Shown: positions 17,885 to 25,851 of the stretch, one piece after another | Layout: each line of letters opens with the position of its first letter | How positions within the stretch are numbered: the first letter of the stretch is position 1 | Source of the DNA: Candidatus Pelagibacter sp. FZCC0015 | GTDB taxonomy: Bacteria > Pseudomonadota > Alphaproteobacteria > Pelagibacterales > Pelagibacteraceae | Length of the DNA stretch: 64,000 bases | Assembly: GCF_007833635.1 (NCBI RefSeq) | Contig: NZ_CP031125.1 | Span: 186,001-250,000 of the forward strand | Reading direction: 5' to 3' | The notes under the pieces: generated by a model | What the model was told of the DNA's origin: nothing | Databases searched by the model: none | The model's input: only the letters and a program-made list of their open reading frames with translations | Position numbers and translations under genes: made by a program

Positions 17885-18592
17885 TTACCCTCCCAAAAAA
17901 GAGCTTCTTACTCTTGGATCGTCTAATAATTCTTTTCCAGTTCCTGAATAACGATTTTCCCCAGTAACTAACACATAGCCTCTATCAGATATGCTTAAGG
18001 CTTGTTTTGCATTTTGTTCTACCATTAGGATAGCAACGTTTGTTCTTTTTACTTTTACAATATGATCAAATAATTCGTCCATCACAATTGGTGATACACC
18101 GGCAGTTGGTTCATCTAACATTAAAACACTCGGCTTAATCATTAGAGCTCGACCAAGAGCAACTTGTTGTCTTTGTCCTCCTGAAAGTTCTCCAACCATT
18201 TGATTTCTTTTCTCTCTTAAAATCGGAAACAATTCATAGATTTCTTCAATAATATTCTGAATTTCATCCTTCATAAGAAATGCTCCCATTTCTAAATTTT
18301 CTTCAACAGTCATGCCTGCAAAAACATTTTTTGTTTGGGGTACGAAAGAAATACCCTCTTTAACTCTATCTTGTGGTGATAATTTTGAAATATCTTTTCC
18401 ATCAATAATTACTGATCCAGATTTTAAATTTAATAAACCCAACATTGCTTTCATGGCAGTTGATTTGCCAGCGCCATTAGGACCTAAAATAGAAACTATT
18501 TCTCCTTTATTAACGTTTACAGAACACGAACTAATAATGTCTGGACCATTTCCATAACCACCTGTCATTTTTATTCCTTCAAAATAAGCCAT
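17885..18592 (-). CDS. livF: Liv-type ABC transporter ATP-binding protein, LivF-like
   Basis: 235 residues, the typical LivF size. Walker A GPNGAGKST (about 38-46), signature LSGGQRQQVALGRAL and Walker B VLMLDEPTAGVSP are intact, and the C-terminus DDPRVRSSFLGG is a LivF hallmark. It provides one of the two ATPase subunits of the first Liv transporter. Its start overlaps the stop of the LivG-like gene (TAATG), indicating coupled translation and a heterodimeric ATPase. Confidence 0.92.
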   Translation of the reverse strand: MAYFEGIKMTGGYGNGPDIISSCSVNVNKGEIVSILGPNGAGKSTAMKAMLGLLNLKSGSVIIDGKDISKLSPQDRVKEGISFVPQTKNVFAGMTVEENLEMGAFLMKDEIQNIIEEIYELFPILREKRNQMVGELSGGQRQQVALGRALMIKPSVLMLDEPTAGVSPIVMDELFDHIVKVKRTNVAILMVEQNAKQALSISDRGYVLVTGENRYSGTGKELLDDPRVRSSFLGG

Positions 18593-19380
18593 TAGTTTGT
18601 ATCCTTTAATTTTGATCCTCTTCCAAGATAACTCTCAATAACCTTTTCATCTTTTTTTGCTTCTTCAACTGTTCCTTCAAATAAAACCGATCCTTCAGCC
18701 ATTACAATCACTGGGTCACATAATCTTCCAATAAAATCCATATCATGTTCGATCATACAAAAAGTATAACCTTTTTCTTTATTAAGTTTTTCTATTGCAG
18801 TTCCAAGATCTTTAAGCAAAGTTCTATTAACGCCAGCCCCCACCTCATCTAATAATACTAATTTAGCATCCACCATCATTGTTCTTCCAAGTTCTAATAA
18901 TTTCTTTTGTCCTCCTGAAAGATTTCCTGCGAGTTCATTAGAAAGATGTCCAAGGTTTAAAAATTCAACAACTTCTTTTGCTTTTTCTTTAACTGCGGCT
19001 TCTTCCTCTGCAACTAAACCTGGTTTAAATAATGCTGTCATTAGCTTTTCGCCTGATTGATTGCCTGGAACCATCATTAAGTTTTCTAGAACAGATAAAT
19101 TTGAAAACTCATGAGCAATTTGAAAAGTTCTTAACAACCCTTTAGAAAATAATTCATAGGAAGGAACATCGGTAATATTTTCATCATCAAAAGTTACGCT
19201 TCCTCCTGAAGATTTTAAGTTTCCTGCAATTAAATTAAATAAAGTTGTTTTACCAGATCCATTAGGACCGATGATACCTGTGATTGTTCCTCTTTTAACT
19301 TTAATTGAACAATCTGAAACAGCAGCTAATCCACCAAAATATTTACTTAAATTATTAATCTCTAAAATATTTTCAGACAT
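18592..19380 (-). CDS. livG: Liv-type ABC transporter ATP-binding protein, LivG-like
   Basis: 262 residues. Walker A is GPNGSGKTT (about 37-45) and the signature is LSGGQKKLLELGR. The Walker B region reads LVLLDEVGAGVN, with valine in place of the usual proline after the glutamate. The LivG-specific ending (EEAKKDEKVIESYLGRG) is present. It forms the ATPase pair with the following LivF-like protein. It follows the ProC-like gene by 5 bp, so the reductase and the transporter are on the same transcript. Confidence 0.9.
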   Translation of the reverse strand: MSENILEINNLSKYFGGLAAVSDCSIKVKRGTITGIIGPNGSGKTTLFNLIAGNLKSSGGSVTFDDENITDVPSYELFSKGLLRTFQIAHEFSNLSVLENLMMVPGNQSGEKLMTALFKPGLVAEEEAAVKEKAKEVVEFLNLGHLSNELAGNLSGGQKKLLELGRTMMVDAKLVLLDEVGAGVNRTLLKDLGTAIEKLNKEKGYTFCMIEHDMDFIGRLCDPVIVMAEGSVLFEGTVEEAKKDEKVIESYLGRGSKLKDTN

Positions 19381-19385
19381 TTGAT

Positions 19386-20153
19386 TTATTTGTTTAGTCT
19401 TTTGTGAATACTATTTAAAGTTTTTTCTAGAGATTTATAAAATCCAGCTTTGGTTAATTCTTTAACGCCTTGTTCATTTAGCCCTCTAGGCGTTTGAGAT
19501 TCTTTAACTAAATTTTTTAAATTTTCTTTTGAATTTACGACTGCATCTTGAGATAAAGCCAAAAATAAAGATGTTATGTATTTTTGAGCATTATTTCTTT
19601 TTACCCCTCTTTTTACCAGCCAATCAGTCATAACTCTTAACACCTCATAAAATGGTGCCATCATTCCAGACGTTGACCAAAAATTTATTGAAGATTTTTC
19701 ATTTTTAATTTCTACAGTTGTTCCCAAATTATTAAAAAATGCTTTTACTTTTGGATTGGGAGGACAAATAGGTACAGGACCTTTTTTTAATGAAATTGGA
19801 GGCAAAGGTATTGCTCGTACAATTTTTGCTTTTACTTTAATTACTTTCTTTAATTGAGACAAAGTTATAGTAGAAATGAAACTCACAACAGTTTGATTGG
19901 ATTTAAACTTTAAATCTTTAATAATTTTTTCACCAACGGTCGGTGTCACAGATAAAAATACCCAATTACACTGATCTACAATTTGCTGATTGTTTTTGGC
20001 TATTACAATTTTTTTAAACTTTCTTTTTAAACCCTGTGCTATTTTTTTATTTCTTGGAGAGATTATAATTTTTTTATAAGAAATTTTTGATTTACATATT
20101 CCAGTAATAACTGAAGAAGCAATTTTACCTGTACCAATAAAACCTAAATTCAT
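19386..20153 (-). CDS. Pyrroline-5-carboxylate reductase-like protein (ProC family, divergent)
   Basis: 255 residues. The Rossmann motif GFIGTGKIASSV (4-15) and the C-terminal dimerisation domain with ESQTPRGLNEQGVKEL (the place of the usual SPGGTT motif) place it in the ProC family. The normally well conserved RAMPNTP stretch is RAIPLPP here and the SPGG element is TPRG, so a substrate other than pyrroline-5-carboxylate is possible. It lies between glaH and the first livGFHM set, suggesting action on an imported cyclic imino acid or keto/amino acid. The family is fairly sure; the reaction is not. Confidence 0.7.
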   Translation of the reverse strand: MNLGFIGTGKIASSVITGICKSKISYKKIIISPRNKKIAQGLKRKFKKIVIAKNNQQIVDQCNWVFLSVTPTVGEKIIKDLKFKSNQTVVSFISTITLSQLKKVIKVKAKIVRAIPLPPISLKKGPVPICPPNPKVKAFFNNLGTTVEIKNEKSSINFWSTSGMMAPFYEVLRVMTDWLVKRGVKRNNAQKYITSLFLALSQDAVVNSKENLKNLVKESQTPRGLNEQGVKELTKAGFYKSLEKTLNSIHKRLNK

Positions 20154-20185
20154 AATTTTGGATACTTTATATTGATTATATTGAA

Positions 20186-21097
20186 TTAATTAACAAAAAA
20201 AGATCCTCTTATTCGTAACAATTCTCTGCTTAATTCCTTATTTTCTTTAAATGGCTTTCTACCATGAAGCCAAAAGGAATTATTTGCAATTATAGAACAA
20301 CCTACGGGTAGTTTTGTTATTACTTTATTTTTACTTTCCTCCAACGCATCCGATAACCTTTGCAGAAAATTTCCTTGATCCATATTTTTTGGTTCTGGAA
20401 ATTGATCAATATAAGAAATTTGTGGTCTACCTTTTTCATCTGATGAAAATACTGGATGTTCAACTTTGTAATCTACATTTTTACTTTTTGGAGATCCCCA
20501 AATAAAATTTTGTTTACCAACTGGATCATTTGATAATTCATGACAATGCTCCCAATCATCTAAATGAAGCATTGCCGTTTCTCCACCTTCAACATTTTTT
20601 TCTTCTAACTTAGTCATTACTAACCAATCAGTTACCTCTTTTACATAAGTACCATCAGTATGAAGATCCATATTTCTGTATGCTTTTCTTAAGTATGAGT
20701 CGCTTGCATCCTCATGTTTTACATGAAACCTTGCATAATATTTTCCTGCCATAGAGTCATGATTGGGAATGCCAATTAAGTATGCAACAGCTGTAGACAA
20801 TTTGACTAAAAATTTATCATTGATTTTCGAAGAAATATTACTCGGGCCAATAATGAAGCAACCTGTAGATCTGTCTCTTATAATGGAATTCATTAACTTG
20901 CTTAGTTTATTTCCTGTTAAATCATCTAAACTCTTAGCAATAGTAAATCTTGTAAATGGTTTTAGTTCTAATGCAGTTAAATCAAATTTATTAAAGGGGA
21001 AAATTAGTTTTTCAATTATTTCGTCTTTTAATCTAATATTCAAAATTCTTTTTGATTTTTCGTGCTCCTGCACATCTATGCCAGATATTTTTTCCAT
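20186..21097 (-). CDS. glaH: Glutarate 2-hydroxylase (CsiD/GlaH family 2OG-Fe(II) dioxygenase)
   Basis: 303 residues, close to E. coli GlaH. The match runs the whole length: LDDL near 57, ATAVAYLIG-like TAVAYLIG (102-109), GKYYARFHVK and DSYLR, then the iron ligands H146-x-D148 (LHTDGTYV) and H278 (FWLHGRKPF), with arginines near 291-297 for 2-oxoglutarate. In E. coli the enzyme makes L-2-hydroxyglutarate from glutarate during lysine breakdown. Here it sits between azlCD and a ProC-like reductase inside a double Liv transporter operon. No L-2-hydroxyglutarate oxidase (lhgO) is in the window. Confidence 0.88.
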   Translation of the reverse strand: MEKISGIDVQEHEKSKRILNIRLKDEIIEKLIFPFNKFDLTALELKPFTRFTIAKSLDDLTGNKLSKLMNSIIRDRSTGCFIIGPSNISSKINDKFLVKLSTAVAYLIGIPNHDSMAGKYYARFHVKHEDASDSYLRKAYRNMDLHTDGTYVKEVTDWLVMTKLEEKNVEGGETAMLHLDDWEHCHELSNDPVGKQNFIWGSPKSKNVDYKVEHPVFSSDEKGRPQISYIDQFPEPKNMDQGNFLQRLSDALEESKNKVITKLPVGCSIIANNSFWLHGRKPFKENKELSRELLRIRGSFFVN

Positions 21098-21137
21098 AAG
21101 AAATTTTAGGTTAACTTAAATAATAAATCAATTTTAT

Positions 21138-21461
21138 TTAAAAATAACTTGCTAATACAGCCATGCACACTGCAGAAAAAATTGTTGGATATACATAATT
21201 TTTTTTTGAAACAAAAAACACTGCCAGCGACAAGATAACAACAGTAAGTCTTAATAAATATCCTGCTTCATTTAAAACTCCTACAGGAAAAATGATTGTT
21301 CTTGCTATCAAAGCAGCTAAAGTTGCATAGGCTAAACAATTAAACCATTTAAAAATTTTTGAAGTTTCTTTTATTCCTTGAGAACTTACAGCTCCAAGAA
21401 ACCTTGATAAAAAAGTCGCAAGTGAAGTAACCAAAATTGCATAAACTACACTAACTGACAT
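21138..21461 (-). CDS. azlD: AzlD-family branched-chain amino acid exporter small subunit
   Basis: 107 residues with about four hydrophobic segments and the AzlD pattern TFLSRFLGAV near the start and FNCLAYATLAALIARTI in the middle. AzlD works with AzlC in the inner membrane to export branched-chain amino acids or related compounds. It overlaps azlC by 11 bp. It is located between the second liv transporter and glaH on the same strand. Confidence 0.85.
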   Translation of the reverse strand: MSVSVVYAILVTSLATFLSRFLGAVSSQGIKETSKIFKWFNCLAYATLAALIARTIIFPVGVLNEAGYLLRLTVVILSLAVFFVSKKNYVYPTIFSAVCMAVLASYF

Positions 21462-22155
21462 TTATTTCTCCAATAAGATAAGCTGCTGTTCCACCTACTA
21501 CACCTCCTAATAAAATTGACCACTCTGGTGAAAAAAAATAAAAAATTGGTCCTAATATAGACCCTAACAACACTGAAAGTGTAATTTGAATTGTTTTAGA
21601 TGCTCCAACCATCATGCATAAAAAATAAATAGGATTTAAAATTGCTAAACCCATCATTATTTCTTTATTGAGAAATTCTGAAAAATAAAAACCAAGAAAT
21701 GTACCTAAGACAGCAACACTCCAAGTGGCACTTCCTATTCCTATCCAATAATCAATTCTTTGTTCTTTAGGGATTGATTTGTAATTACTTTTCATAATCA
21801 ACCAAGCGGATACAGCTATAAAATGACATGAGAAATAATATTTCCATTTTGGTTGGTTTTTATGCATCATTAATGGAAATAGAGAGACAGCCATTGGATA
21901 TAGACGAGCATTTACAAACCAAACAGCTAAAAAAATATTTAATAGTGATGCTCCAACTAATAAAGACTCCGCCATAACTAAAGATCCTGGCAAAGCATAA
22001 GTCAACATTGTTGAAAAAATACTTTCCTGAATATTAAATCCTAAATTTTTAAGAAGTGCTCCAATAGCAATAAAACAACATCCTAAAGCAATTGCAGGAC
22101 TGTCATGTGCTAAAATTGATTTATATCCTTTAAAGAAAATTTTTTTATTAATCAT
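21451..22155 (-). CDS. azlC: AzlC-family branched-chain amino acid exporter large subunit
   Basis: 234 residues, the normal AzlC length, strongly hydrophobic. Family features include the N-terminal DSPAIALGCCFIAIGALLKN (about 18-37) and WFVNARLYPMAVSLFPL in the centre. It forms an exporter with AzlD. It overlaps the stop of the LivF-like gene by one base, so an exporter is co-expressed with an importer of the same broad substrate class, perhaps to avoid amino acid overload. Confidence 0.87.
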   Translation of the reverse strand: MINKKIFFKGYKSILAHDSPAIALGCCFIAIGALLKNLGFNIQESIFSTMLTYALPGSLVMAESLLVGASLLNIFLAVWFVNARLYPMAVSLFPLMMHKNQPKWKYYFSCHFIAVSAWLIMKSNYKSIPKEQRIDYWIGIGSATWSVAVLGTFLGFYFSEFLNKEIMMGLAILNPIYFLCMMVGASKTIQITLSVLLGSILGPIFYFFSPEWSILLGGVVGGTAAYLIGEINVS

Positions 22156-22940
22156 TAACCGCCAAGGAATAGTCTACCGACATCTGGATTTTGCAATAAC
22201 TCATCTCCTTTGCCGGCAATTGCAGTTTGACCCGATACCAAAACGTATCCTATATCTGCAAACTCTAAACCTTTTTTGGCATTTTGCTCAACTAGAATTA
22301 TAGTTTTCTTTTCATTCTGTTGAAGGTCTCTCAAAATTTCAAACACCATATCAATGTATCTTGGTTCTAAACCAATTGATGGCTCATCTACCAATAATAC
22401 AGATGGTTTCATAACTAAAGCTCTAGATATTTCTAATAATCTTCTTTCACCGCCCGATAGTACTTTTGCAGGCTGGTTTCTTCTATTTCTTAATCTTTCA
22501 TATTTTTCTAAAATTCTTTCTGCTTCTTGAAATGATTCTTCTGTTTTATCTTTAATATATCCACCCATTAATAAGTTTTCTTCGACTGTCATGTCTGGAA
22601 AAACTGAATTATCTTGTAAAATGTATGCGATACCAACTGACTTTAGTTTTTCAGCTGGTGTTAGATTAGTAATTTCTTTTCCATCTATTTCTATTTGACC
22701 TGAAAAAATATTTGTAAAACCATAAATTGAATGAAGTATTGTAGATTTACCTGCTCCATTTGGGCCAATTAAACATAGTGATTGTGCTTTATTTACAAAT
22801 AAATCAAAGTTATGCAAAATTTCCATTTTTCCATAACCAGCACTCAAATTTTTAATTGTTAAATGAATTTCATTTGGAGACAGTTTTTTTAAATCTTCTG
22901 GTGTTGGAGCTTTACCTAAAACTTCATATTGATTTGACAT
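22155..22940 (-). CDS. livF: Liv-type ABC transporter ATP-binding protein, LivF-like (second set)
   Basis: 261 residues, with an N-terminal extension of about 25 residues compared with the first LivF. Walker A GPNGAGKST (about 58-66), signature LSGGERRLLEISRAL, Walker B VLLVDEPSIGLEP and the ending NPDVGRLFLGG are all present. It is the partner of the LivG-like protein encoded immediately upstream; the two genes share one base. The second set differs clearly from the first (IGLEP against AGVSP), so this is not a recent duplication. Confidence 0.9.
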   Translation of the reverse strand: MSNQYEVLGKAPTPEDLKKLSPNEIHLTIKNLSAGYGKMEILHNFDLFVNKAQSLCLIGPNGAGKSTILHSIYGFTNIFSGQIEIDGKEITNLTPAEKLKSVGIAYILQDNSVFPDMTVEENLLMGGYIKDKTEESFQEAERILEKYERLRNRRNQPAKVLSGGERRLLEISRALVMKPSVLLVDEPSIGLEPRYIDMVFEILRDLQQNEKKTIILVEQNAKKGLEFADIGYVLVSGQTAIAGKGDELLQNPDVGRLFLGG

Positions 22941-23680
22941 TATTGAGCCCCTAAATAAGCATCGATAACACGCTTATCATTTTTAATTTCATCTGGAGAA
23001 CCATTAGCTAACATTTTACCATGAGCTAAACAAAAAATATTCTCTGCTAATTGCATTATTACTCTCATGTTGTGCTCAATAACTAAAAGAGTAATTCCAA
23101 AGTCTTGATTTACTTTTATCAATCTATCTATAATTCCATTGATCAAAGTAGGATTTATTCCTGCAGTTGGTTCATCTAATAAAAGCATTTCTGGCTCATT
23201 CATTAATGCCATAGCAAGCTCAAGAAGCTTTTGCTGTCCAAAAGATAAATCCCCAGCTCTTAATTTTCTCTTTTGATATAGTCCAACAAAATTTAATAAA
23301 TTTTCTGCTTTTTCAGTTAATTCCTGCGGGATCTTTGAAAATAGTTTTAATATACTTTCATCGCTACCTTTATGGCTTATAAGCATGTTATCTATACAAT
23401 TTAATTTTCCATAAATTCTTGTTTGTTGAAAAGTTCTTAATAAACCAAGTTTAGCTATAACTGGTACTGGAAGTTCTGATACTTCCTTACCATTAAATTT
23501 AATTGATCCTTGATCGATAGGATAAGTTCCAACAATAGAATTAAACAATGTTGTTTTTCCAGATCCATTCGGACCGATTAATCCCACTATTTTTCCTTTT
23601 TCAACAGACATAGAAATATCAACATTAGCTTTTACTCCTCCAAAAGATTTACTAACGTTATTCACTTCAAGAATACTCAT
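22940..23680 (-). CDS. livG: Liv-type ABC transporter ATP-binding protein, LivG-like (second set)
   Basis: 246 residues. Walker A is GPNGSGKTT (about 35-43). The signature reads LSFGQQKLLELAMAL, with phenylalanine at a position that is usually glycine, a known variant in this branch. Walker B is MLLLDEPTAGINP. The ending NDKRVIDAYLGAQ is LivG-like. It overlaps livM by 4 bp and livF by one base, in the strict order livH, small ORF, livM, livG, livF. Confidence 0.9.
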   Translation of the reverse strand: MSILEVNNVSKSFGGVKANVDISMSVEKGKIVGLIGPNGSGKTTLFNSIVGTYPIDQGSIKFNGKEVSELPVPVIAKLGLLRTFQQTRIYGKLNCIDNMLISHKGSDESILKLFSKIPQELTEKAENLLNFVGLYQKRKLRAGDLSFGQQKLLELAMALMNEPEMLLLDEPTAGINPTLINGIIDRLIKVNQDFGITLLVIEHNMRVIMQLAENIFCLAHGKMLANGSPDEIKNDKRVIDAYLGAQ

Positions 23681-24729
23681 TTTATTTCTACCTGTGCCTT
23701 TCGGTCTGCTTCATCAACTACTTCTCCAAATCGTTCTGGATATTTTTCTCTTAGCCACCCCATAATTCCCTCTGGGAAATAAATTACAATTACAACAATC
23801 AAAACTCCCAAAGCAACATATTGCCAACCCAAAAAGAATGTCCAAAAACCTTCTTTAAATATATGAAATACAGTTGCTCCAATAACTGGTCCCCATAAAG
23901 TTCCTTTACCACCTAATATTGCCATTAGAACCATGAACACTCCCATTTCTCTTCCATCGAATGCAACATCAGTTGAGTCGATGTATCCAACTAAGCCACC
24001 CATTATTCCACCTGCTAGACCACAGAAGAAAGCAGATATCATCCAACCAATAATTTTATATTTCATTGTTTCTATTCCCATTGCTTCCGCTTTATCCTCA
24101 TTATCTCTGATTGCATTTAAGATTAATTTAAATCTAGTAGAATAGATTGCTTTGACAGCAACGAATGTAAGAATCAAAACTATGAAACTTAAAAAATAGA
24201 AAAATTCTCCTCTAGCTTCTAATCCTCCTACATTAGGAAAAGGTGGAGTAGTAAAACCCTGTCCTGCTCCAATAATTTCAATTCCTCCAGAAATTTCTCC
24301 CGCCGCGACACCCAAACCTAATGTACAAATTGCAAAATAATGTCCTCTAAGTCCAAGAATAGAATATCCAATTAAGCCAGCAACAATTGTTGGTACCACG
24401 GCGGCAACGACAAGTCCCATAGCCATACCTTGAAAAAATTGAGTTGGCGTATGAACGAAAGTTTTTTCACCACCACTTTCTGTCCATTCAGCTAATGGAA
24501 AAAACATTCCTACTTGAACCGAGGCACATAAATACATTCCTAGTCCATAAAATAATATATTCCCAAAAGTGTTATATCCCATCTCTCCACCTTGAATATT
24601 CCAAGTAATTGCAAGAACTATTAGTATGCAAAGAATTGACAATTGGACTTTAAAGGCTGGAAATACAAAAGGAGCGGCTAACCCAAAAATTAGTATACCT
24701 ATGTATAATATTAAATTATTTTTGTTCAT
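23677..24729 (-). CDS. livM: Liv-type ABC transporter permease, LivM-like (second set)
   Basis: 350 residues with about nine hydrophobic segments. WNIQGGEMGYNTFGNILFYG (about 44-63) corresponds to the LivM substrate-channel motif, and LNAIRDNEDKAEAMGIETMK is the coupling loop. The C-terminus is soluble and charged (EKYPERFGEVVDEADRKAQVEIK). Its first 14 bases overlap the end of the 60-residue small protein gene, so translation is likely coupled to it. Confidence 0.88.
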   Translation of the reverse strand: MNKNNLILYIGILIFGLAAPFVFPAFKVQLSILCILIVLAITWNIQGGEMGYNTFGNILFYGLGMYLCASVQVGMFFPLAEWTESGGEKTFVHTPTQFFQGMAMGLVVAAVVPTIVAGLIGYSILGLRGHYFAICTLGLGVAAGEISGGIEIIGAGQGFTTPPFPNVGGLEARGEFFYFLSFIVLILTFVAVKAIYSTRFKLILNAIRDNEDKAEAMGIETMKYKIIGWMISAFFCGLAGGIMGGLVGYIDSTDVAFDGREMGVFMVLMAILGGKGTLWGPVIGATVFHIFKEGFWTFFLGWQYVALGVLIVVIVIYFPEGIMGWLREKYPERFGEVVDEADRKAQVEIK

Positions 24730-24898
24730 ATAAGCTCTTGATTTTGTCTCTGAAATTCTGATCTACTGTAAAATAATGGCCATCTTCATCATGAACACTT
24801 GAACCTGAAGAATGATATTCATCTAAATGCCTTTTAAATTCATCTATATCAATCTCAACAGATTTCCCCTCGTTATCATTAATTTTAACTTTTCTCAT
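24716..24898 (-). CDS. Conserved-looking 60-residue soluble protein inside the liv operon, unknown function
   Basis: 60 residues, acidic and hydrophilic (begins MRKVKINDNEGKSVEIDIDE), without cysteines or a membrane segment. Predicted structure by eye is a short beta-hairpin-like start followed by two helices (EFKRHLDEYHS, NFRDKIKSLYEQ). Its ATG overlaps the livH stop by 4 bp and its end overlaps the livM start by 14 bp. Such placement is hard to explain as chance. A regulatory or assembly role for the permease is possible. I do not recognise the family. Confidence 0.65.
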   Translation of the reverse strand: MRKVKINDNEGKSVEIDIDEFKRHLDEYHSSGSSVHDEDGHYFTVDQNFRDKIKSLYEQK

Positions 24899-25788
24899 TT
24901 TAAATACTCTCTTTTTCTAGAAAGTTTAAATCTTCTGTAAACTAGGATTAAAACCAATAATAAAAAAACTGAACCAATTCTAAATTCTGTTCCTAAAATA
25001 TAATCTGCAAACTCCTCAAAAACTCCTAATCCCATTCCTGACATTGCAACACCAGGCAAGTTTCCTAATCCTGCTACAATCACAATCATAAAAGATCTAA
25101 TCGTATATGGTAAACCCATATAAGGATGAATAGTAAATGTTATTGAAATTAATGCTCCAGCAACACCACATAGAGCAGCATTTATTCCAAATGTTGCTGC
25201 ATAAACTTTTTCTGTATCAACTCCTAAAATCTTTGCAGCTCTTGCATTTTGAGCTGTAGCTCTAATAGCTCGGCCTAGCTTAGATTTTTTCATGTAAATT
25301 ACTAAACAAATAGCAAATACAATACTTATAAAAGCTGAAAATATTTTTGAATTAGGTAACACAACGTTGTTATCAAACAACATTGTTGTTCCGTAACCAG
25401 AGTTTGCAAGTACAACATCTGCACCAAATGCAAAGTTCATTAATTGCATGAACAGAATACTTATCCCAAAAGTCGCTAAAATAGAGATAAATAGATCTCT
25501 ATCTACTACTTTATTAATTACTAGTTTGTAAATCGCTATACCTACAAAATACATTATAACTGGTGCAACAATTACTCCCCATGCTGGATGAATACCGTAG
25601 AGATACATAAAATATGCAATGTATCCTCCTAAAATAACAAGATCACCTTGTGCAATGTTAATTATATTCATCACTCCCCATTGAAGTGCCATTCCATATG
25701 CAATCAATGCAAACAAAACTCCAAGAAGAATTCCATCCAAGCAAGCTTGAACTGTTATCATAGGGTATTGAAATACAAGAAAATCCAT
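24895..25788 (-). CDS. livH: Liv-type ABC transporter permease, LivH-like (second set)
   Basis: 297 residues, the standard LivH length. GMALQWGVMNIINIAQGDLVILGGY (in short, NIAQGDL near 39-45) is the family signature and ATAQNARAAKILGVDTEKV is the cytoplasmic coupling loop. It is the first permease gene after the binding protein, from which it is separated by a strong attenuator hairpin. That arrangement lets the binding protein be made in excess over the membrane complex. Confidence 0.9.
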   Translation of the reverse strand: MDFLVFQYPMITVQACLDGILLGVLFALIAYGMALQWGVMNIINIAQGDLVILGGYIAYFMYLYGIHPAWGVIVAPVIMYFVGIAIYKLVINKVVDRDLFISILATFGISILFMQLMNFAFGADVVLANSGYGTTMLFDNNVVLPNSKIFSAFISIVFAICLVIYMKKSKLGRAIRATAQNARAAKILGVDTEKVYAATFGINAALCGVAGALISITFTIHPYMGLPYTIRSFMIVIVAGLGNLPGVAMSGMGLGVFEEFADYILGTEFRIGSVFLLLVLILVYRRFKLSRKREYLK

Positions 25789-25808
25789 AAAAAGTATTTT
25801 GGTTTATA

Positions 25809-25839
25809 TAAAAAAAAGCCCCCTATGACTAGGGGGCTT
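25809..25839 (-). terminator. Rho-independent terminator/attenuator between binding protein and permease genes
   Basis: On the minus strand the 10-bp stem AAGCCCCCTA/TAGGGGGCTT with tetraloop GTCA is followed by eight T. It lies 13 bp after the stop of the binding-protein gene and about 20 bp before livH. Since no other promoter is obvious, partial read-through probably supplies the downstream genes. Confidence 0.88.
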
Positions 25840-25851
25840 CAATATTTTATT

